DNA of 64,000 bases, from NCBI GenBank assembly GCA_965208745.1, contig CBDBPN010000004.1, positions 1,550,001 through 1,614,000 on the forward strand, in the 5' to 3' direction. Position 1 is the stretch's first letter. Each line of letters begins with the position of its first letter. The translations under genes were made by a program, and so were the position numbers. Shown piece by piece: positions 60,359 through 64,000 of the stretch. Under the pieces are notes generated by a model that saw only the letters and a list, made by a program, of their open reading frames with translations, searched no databases and was not told the DNA's origin. This stretch comes from VXNE01 sp965208745. GTDB taxonomy: Bacteria; Pseudomonadota; Gammaproteobacteria; Pseudomonadales; Azotimanducaceae.

Positions 60359-61706
60359 TCCGCACCTCCGCCAGCGCCCGCGCAAAGCGCCGCATCTCTT
60401 CGCCGGTGCGCTTTTCGGTGGCGCAGACCAGCAGACCGTGCGCCAGCTCGGGGAAGTACGTTCCGAGCGCCAGCCCGGCGACGACGCCACGTTCCGCCAG
60501 GGCCGCGACGACCTCGTCCGCGGGGCGCCCCACGTCGACGACACACTCGTGGAAGTAGGCCCCGGGGAAGCGGGGCGGGAGGTCGAGCTCGCGCACGAGC
60601 TCGCGCGTCCTCGCGTGACAGGCCGCCGCCACGTTGCGCAGGCCGACCGGTCCGAGGAGGCTCATGTAGACAGTCGCCGCAGTGACGAGGAGGCCCTGGT
60701 TCGTGCAGATGTTCGAGGTCGCCTTGGCCCGCCGGATGTGCTGCTCGCGCGCCTGCAGCGTCAGGGTGAACCCCGGGCGGCCGCCGAGGTCCTCGGTGCG
60801 CCCGACGATACGTCCCGGAAGCTGGCGCACGAGGCGCTGCCGCGTGCAGATGAAGCCGAAAGACGGCCCGCCGGAGGCCATCGGCACGCCCAGGGGCTGC
60901 CCGTCTCCACAGACGATATCCGCGCCGTCGCTACCCCAGCATGACGGCGGCTTCAACAGCGCCAGCGACACCGGGTTCACGCAGCCCACCACCAGGGCGC
61001 CGACGTCGTGCGCCCGGTCGGTCAGCGGGTCCACGTTGTCGAGGAGGCCAAAGAAGTTCGGCTGCTGCAGCACCACCGCCGCGGGCGGGGCGGGCAGGCC
61101 GGAGAGCGCGTCGGGATCGACGAGGCCGTCGTCGGCGTGGGGCAGCGTCACGATCTCGATGCCCTGGTTGCGCATGATCGTGCGCGTCGTCGCCACGTAG
61201 AGCGGATGGGCGTTGCCGGCGACCGCGACCGCGGGCGAAGCGTCCCCGCGGCGCCTCCGGCGGTTGGCGCGCACGGCCATCAGGACCGCCTCCGCCAGGC
61301 CGGAAGCCCCGTCGTAGACCGAGGCGTTGCAGACGTCCATCCCGGTCAGTTCCGACATCATGGTCTGGAACTCGTAGATGAGCTGCAGCGTGCCCTGGCT
61401 CGCCTCCGCCTGGTACGGGGTGTACGCGGTCATGAACTCGCCGCGGCCCGCGATGTCCCAGACCGCAGCCGGCACATGGTGATCGTACGACCCCGCGCCC
61501 AGAAAGCACGGCCCGGCCTCGTCCTGCCGGGCGCGCTCGCCAAGGCGGCGCAGAACCTCCATCTCGGCCAGTCCGTCGGCGACCGTCTCGAAGTCGCCGG
61601 AGCGGAGGGCGGGCGGTATCTCGTCGAACAGCGACTCGACGTCGGGGACCCCGACGGCGGCGAGCATCTCCGCCACGTCCGCGTCGGTGTGAGGAATGAA
61701 AGGCAT
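60351..61706 (-). CDS. gcvPA: Glycine dehydrogenase (decarboxylating) subunit 1
   Basis: Non-PLP half of the split P-protein (451 residues). It starts MPFIPHTDADVAEMLAAVGV; YTPYQAEASQGTLQLIYEFQ and NASVYDGASGLAEAVLMA are family hallmarks, and TSNICTNQGLLVTAATVYMSLLG near residue 330 is the conserved late motif. The split PA/PB arrangement is known from many Gram-positives and thermophiles and from a subset of Gammaproteobacteria. Separated from gcvH by a 127-base gap without an obvious terminator. Confidence 0.97.
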   Translation of the reverse strand: MPFIPHTDADVAEMLAAVGVPDVESLFDEIPPALRSGDFETVADGLAEMEVLRRLGERARQDEAGPCFLGAGSYDHHVPAAVWDIAGRGEFMTAYTPYQAEASQGTLQLIYEFQTMMSELTGMDVCNASVYDGASGLAEAVLMAVRANRRRRRGDASPAVAVAGNAHPLYVATTRTIMRNQGIEIVTLPHADDGLVDPDALSGLPAPPAAVVLQQPNFFGLLDNVDPLTDRAHDVGALVVGCVNPVSLALLKPPSCWGSDGADIVCGDGQPLGVPMASGGPSFGFICTRQRLVRQLPGRIVGRTEDLGGRPGFTLTLQAREQHIRRAKATSNICTNQGLLVTAATVYMSLLGPVGLRNVAAACHARTRELVRELDLPPRFPGAYFHECVVDVGRPADEVVAALAERGVVAGLALGTYFPELAHGLLVCATEKRTGEEMRRFARALAEVRNV

Positions 61707-61833
61707 CCGTCATCGACCCTGAACTGGTGGTGTCGCGACACCACACACCGGGGAGTTTCCCGGATTCCCGGACCCGGCGGCAAGTCCCGCCCGGGGCTAC
61801 GCGGCGGTCACCCGGCGCTGGGCGCCAGGCCCA

Positions 61834-62301
61834 TCAGTCGTCGTCGACGTCGAAGGACTCGTCGAGGCCGTCGCCGTCGACCAGGTCGTCCCCGTCGCCG
61901 ACGTCCGCGTCCTCCCCCGACGCGCAGAAATCCGCGTACGTCTCCGCGTCCATCAGGTCGTCCAGTTCGGACTCGTCCGCCGGCTCGATCGTGAACAGCC
62001 ACCCGTCCCCGTAAGGGTCCTGGTTCACCAGTTCCGGCGCGTCCTCGAGTGCGTCGTTCACGGCGACCACGGTGCCGGTCACCGGCGCGTAGAGGTCCGA
62101 GGCCGCTTTCACGGACTCGACGACCCCGGCCTCCTCGGCCGCGCCCACGGAGCGGTCCAGCTCCGGCAGCTCGACGTACACGACGTCGCCGAGCTGGTCC
62201 TGTGCATAGTCGGAGATGCCCACCAGGACGTTGCCGTCCTCGTCGAGCCGGGCCCACTCGTGGGTCTCCGCATACACAAGCTCCGCGGGACATTCGCTCA
62301 T
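61834..62301 (-). CDS. gcvH: Glycine cleavage system H protein with acidic tail
   Basis: Lipoyl carrier that shuttles the aminomethyl group between the P, T and L proteins. It is 155 residues; the lipoylated Lys65 is in GVVESVKAASDLYAPVTG. Usual GcvH proteins end near LMDAETY; here about 30 more residues follow, almost all Asp, Glu or Gly (GEDADVGDGDDLVDGDG). ATG 62301 is the family start; the 150-codon longer frame is not homologous. The gap to gcvT is 122 bases. Confidence 0.95.
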   Translation of the reverse strand: MSECPAELVYAETHEWARLDEDGNVLVGISDYAQDQLGDVVYVELPELDRSVGAAEEAGVVESVKAASDLYAPVTGTVVAVNDALEDAPELVNQDPYGDGWLFTIEPADESELDDLMDAETYADFCASGEDADVGDGDDLVDGDGLDESFDVDDD

Positions 62302-62423
62302 GCTTTCCCTCTTGGTCTTGGAAATGTTGTCCGCAGCGCACCCGCGAGGGACGCCTGCGACGGTCCGGCCGGGGACCGATACTCTACCCGATAGCAAGGA
62401 CGCGGCACCACTCCGCATCGCAC

Positions 62424-63560
62424 TCAACGCATCCCTTCCCGGGGTCCGGGGACACGGCCCGTTACTTTGAGTACGCGCTTGCCATGGCGCACGAACGGCG
62501 GGCGCACGATCCGGCCCGCCCGCGCGGCGCCCCGCACGTCGATGCTCACCGCGCCCCTGGCCGACCGGGGCAACCGGGCAAGGCCGATGCCGTGACCCAA
62601 CGTCGGCGAGAACGCGCCGCTCGTCAACACGCCGGCGTCCGTCTCCGTCCGTACGGCCATCCCCCGCCGCAGGACGCCCCGCTCCTCGAGGACGACTCCG
62701 GTCAGCTTTTCGCGCCATGCCTCCCGGCGCCGGGCCTCCAGCGCGGCACGCCCGACGAAGTCGCGCTCCGGCGGGTCCCACGCCACGGTCCAGGCCATGT
62801 TCGACTCGAGCGGCGTGACGGACTCGTCCATGTCCCGGCCATGGAGGTTCAACCCGGCCTCGAGTCGCAGGGTGTCGCGGGCGCCGAGTCCCGCCGGCGC
62901 GACTCCGACCCTCAGGAGACTCGCCCAGAGCGCCGCCGCGGCCTCCGCGGGCACGAGTACCTCGATCCCGTCTTCGCCGGTGTACCCCGTGCGGCCGATC
63001 ATCCAGTCGCCGGCCTCGCATGCGTCGAAGGACCCCAGTCCGTCCGCCTCCCCGCGGCCCGTCGCCTCCCGGAAACGCCCCAGGGCCTGCGGCCCCTGCA
63101 CCGCCAGCATCGCCAGATCCAGCCGCTCGCGCAGGGCCACCTCGAACGCACCGGCCCGGTTCGACAGCCACGACCCCACACGCTCGCGCGTGCCGGCGTT
63201 CGACACGACGCGATATCGGTCCGCGAGGCGGTACACGATCACGTCGTCGACCACCCCGCCGTCCTCGTTCAGCAGCGCTCCGTAGAGCGCCTTGCCCGGA
63301 CCCGCGAGGCGCGCGACGTCGTTGGCCACCACGTGGCGCAGGAACGCCCTGGCGCCCCTGCCCGTCACGTCGGTCACGGTCATGTGCGACACGTCGAACA
63401 TGCCGGCGTCGGTGCGGACCGCGTGGTGCTCCGCCACCTGCGACCCGTAGTGCAGGGGCATCTCCCACCCGGTGAAGGGCACCATCCGCGCCCGCGCGCG
63501 GACCTGGGCGTCGAACAGGGGGGTGCGGCCGGCCACGTCAGAGGACCCGGGCGACGACAC
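62424..63560 (-). CDS. gcvT: Glycine cleavage system aminomethyltransferase (T protein)
   Basis: Transfers the one-carbon unit to tetrahydrofolate and releases ammonia. It is 378 residues: TPLFDAQVRARARMVPFTGW at the N-terminus, MFDVSHM, GYTGEDGIEV and LGARDTLRLEAGLNLHGRDM are all conserved. The GTG at 63560 overlaps the end of the upstream hydroxylase gene by 23 bases. Order hydroxylase-gcvT-gcvH mirrors the E. coli ubiH-ubiI-gcvTHP block. No glycine riboswitch precedes it, because coding sequence adjoins. Confidence 0.96.
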   Translation of the reverse strand: MSSPGSSDVAGRTPLFDAQVRARARMVPFTGWEMPLHYGSQVAEHHAVRTDAGMFDVSHMTVTDVTGRGARAFLRHVVANDVARLAGPGKALYGALLNEDGGVVDDVIVYRLADRYRVVSNAGTRERVGSWLSNRAGAFEVALRERLDLAMLAVQGPQALGRFREATGRGEADGLGSFDACEAGDWMIGRTGYTGEDGIEVLVPAEAAAALWASLLRVGVAPAGLGARDTLRLEAGLNLHGRDMDESVTPLESNMAWTVAWDPPERDFVGRAALEARRREAWREKLTGVVLEERGVLRRGMAVRTETDAGVLTSGAFSPTLGHGIGLARLPRSARGAVSIDVRGAARAGRIVRPPFVRHGKRVLKVTGRVPGPREGMR

Positions 63561-64000
63561 CGTCCCCCATGGCCTCGCGAATCAGCCACCGTTTCGCCCC
63601 GGGGGTCGCGTCGAGGCCGCGCACACCCACGTTTCTGAGCCACCGCCCGACCGGGCCGCCGTAGCCGTACGCGCTGCGCAGCGCGGTCATCAGGGCGACC
63701 ATGGCTTCCGCCCGCGCCCGGCGTCGCCGCGCGAAGCCTCGCCACAGGTTAGGCCGGCCGAGATCGGTGGCGCCCTCCGCGACGTCCAGGAGACGTGCCG
63801 CATCCTCGATGCCCAGGTTGACGCCCTGGCCGGCGAGGGGGTGCACGGTGTGGGCGGCATCGCCCACGAGGAGCAGCCGAGGCCGCGGATTGAAGTCGCG
63901 CACGAGGCGCTGGGCCAGCGGAAAGGCGTACCGGCGGTCCACGGCCTCGAGGGGGCCGAGCACTCCCTCCGAAGCCGTGTCGAGCGCAGCCAGGAACGCT
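63538..64000 (-). CDS. UbiH/UbiI-type FAD-dependent hydroxylase, truncated at window edge
   Basis: C-terminal ~153 residues of a ubiquinone-biosynthesis-type flavoprotein hydroxylase; the start lies beyond the window. The family motif RLLLVGDAAHTVHPLAGQGVNLGIEDA, the FAD-contacting GD-x(6)-P sequence, is complete, and FPLAQRLVRDF precedes it. The upstream frame (AALDTASEGVLGPLEAVDRRYA) stays open to the edge. It fits UbiH/UbiI/UbiF-like enzymes by position before gcvT; which of these cannot be decided. Confidence 0.9.
   Translation of the reverse strand, partial: AFLAALDTASEGVLGPLEAVDRRYAFPLAQRLVRDFNPRPRLLLVGDAAHTVHPLAGQGVNLGIEDAARLLDVAEGATDLGRPNLWRGFARRRRARAEAMVALMTALRSAYGYGGPVGRWLRNVGVRGLDATPGAKRWLIREAMGDGVVARVL

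Noticed and set aside
62302..63537. Glycine riboswitch in front of the gcv genes
   Set aside because: gcvT overlaps the upstream hydroxylase gene and the gcvT-gcvH gap of 122 bases shows no tandem riboswitch-like structure.
1..64000. tRNA, rRNA, CRISPR arrays and complete insertion sequences
   Set aside because: No cloverleaf-like or rRNA stretch, no regular short repeats with spacers and no transposase gene was seen on either strand.

Overview
The window is a dense, high-GC (roughly two-thirds G+C) bacterial chromosome segment with about 52 protein genes, no recognisable rRNA, tRNA or CRISPR array, and no gene-free stretch above 300 bases. Gene order points to a gammaproteobacterium: rppH-ptsP, lgt-thyA, folA, and a UbiH-type hydroxylase next to gcvT-gcvH all match blocks known from that class. 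TonB-dependent receptors, a DUF3604 protein, FabV and split glycine decarboxylase subunits (gcvPA/gcvPB) fit an uncultured, possibly marine or host-associated lineage, but that is inference.

Layout. 1-9.1 kb (+): end of argA, ilvD, a small secreted protein, a TonB receptor, a shrunken membrane acyltransferase relic, and an ABC transporter with two DUF3526 permeases. 9.1-19.1 kb: a DUF3604 protein, a Tat-type secreted protein, a secreted propeller-like protein, a SMUG1-type uracil-DNA glycosylase, an overlapping fabV-hemE-TonB receptor unit (-), a RidA protein, and a small aspartic protease with a membrane coiled-coil partner. 19.1-22.5 kb (-): an NAD-kinase-like protein, an S9 peptidase and folA.

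22.5-41 kb is the notable part: a RiPP (ribosomally made, modified peptide) locus of the NHLP/TOMM kind. A precursor (25255-25506) has a nitrile-hydratase-type leader ending in Ser-Ala-Gly and a five-residue tail, LCCCW. On the opposite strand runs a tightly overlapping operon: RND exporter, short HlyD-like protein, C39-peptidase ABC exporter, second NHLM-type ABC exporter, a terpene-cyclase-like toroid carrying its own NHLP leader-like domain, an AlkB-type di-iron hydroxylase fused to a degenerate GlnE-like domain, a fused E1-like/YcaO cyclodehydratase, and an unknown 372-residue protein. A LolA-like/outer-membrane pair and a halogenase remnant lie beyond the precursor. Taken together the genes suggest Cys-to-thiazoline/thiazole conversion of a minimal core, further tailoring by hydroxylation and/or a cyclase-like step, leader removal and export. 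The whole block sits between thyA and folA and is joined to lgt-thyA by overlaps and a 1-nt gap.

41.7-50.6 kb: lgt, an NRDE protein, a class III aminotransferase, an unusual SDR, ptsP, rppH and a YyaL-type protein. 50.7-58.8 kb: a type II restriction-modification pair, a TauD-type dioxygenase, an interrupted DUF222-HNH gene, a nitroreductase, a frameshifted amidohydrolase, an orphan Phd antitoxin and a NUDIX hydrolase. 58.9-64 kb (-): gcvPB, gcvPA, gcvH, gcvT and the end of a ubiquinone-type hydroxylase. A palindromic element with the same ~30 bp consensus lies in frame in both lgt and the DUF222 gene, suggesting a dispersed intragenic repeat family.
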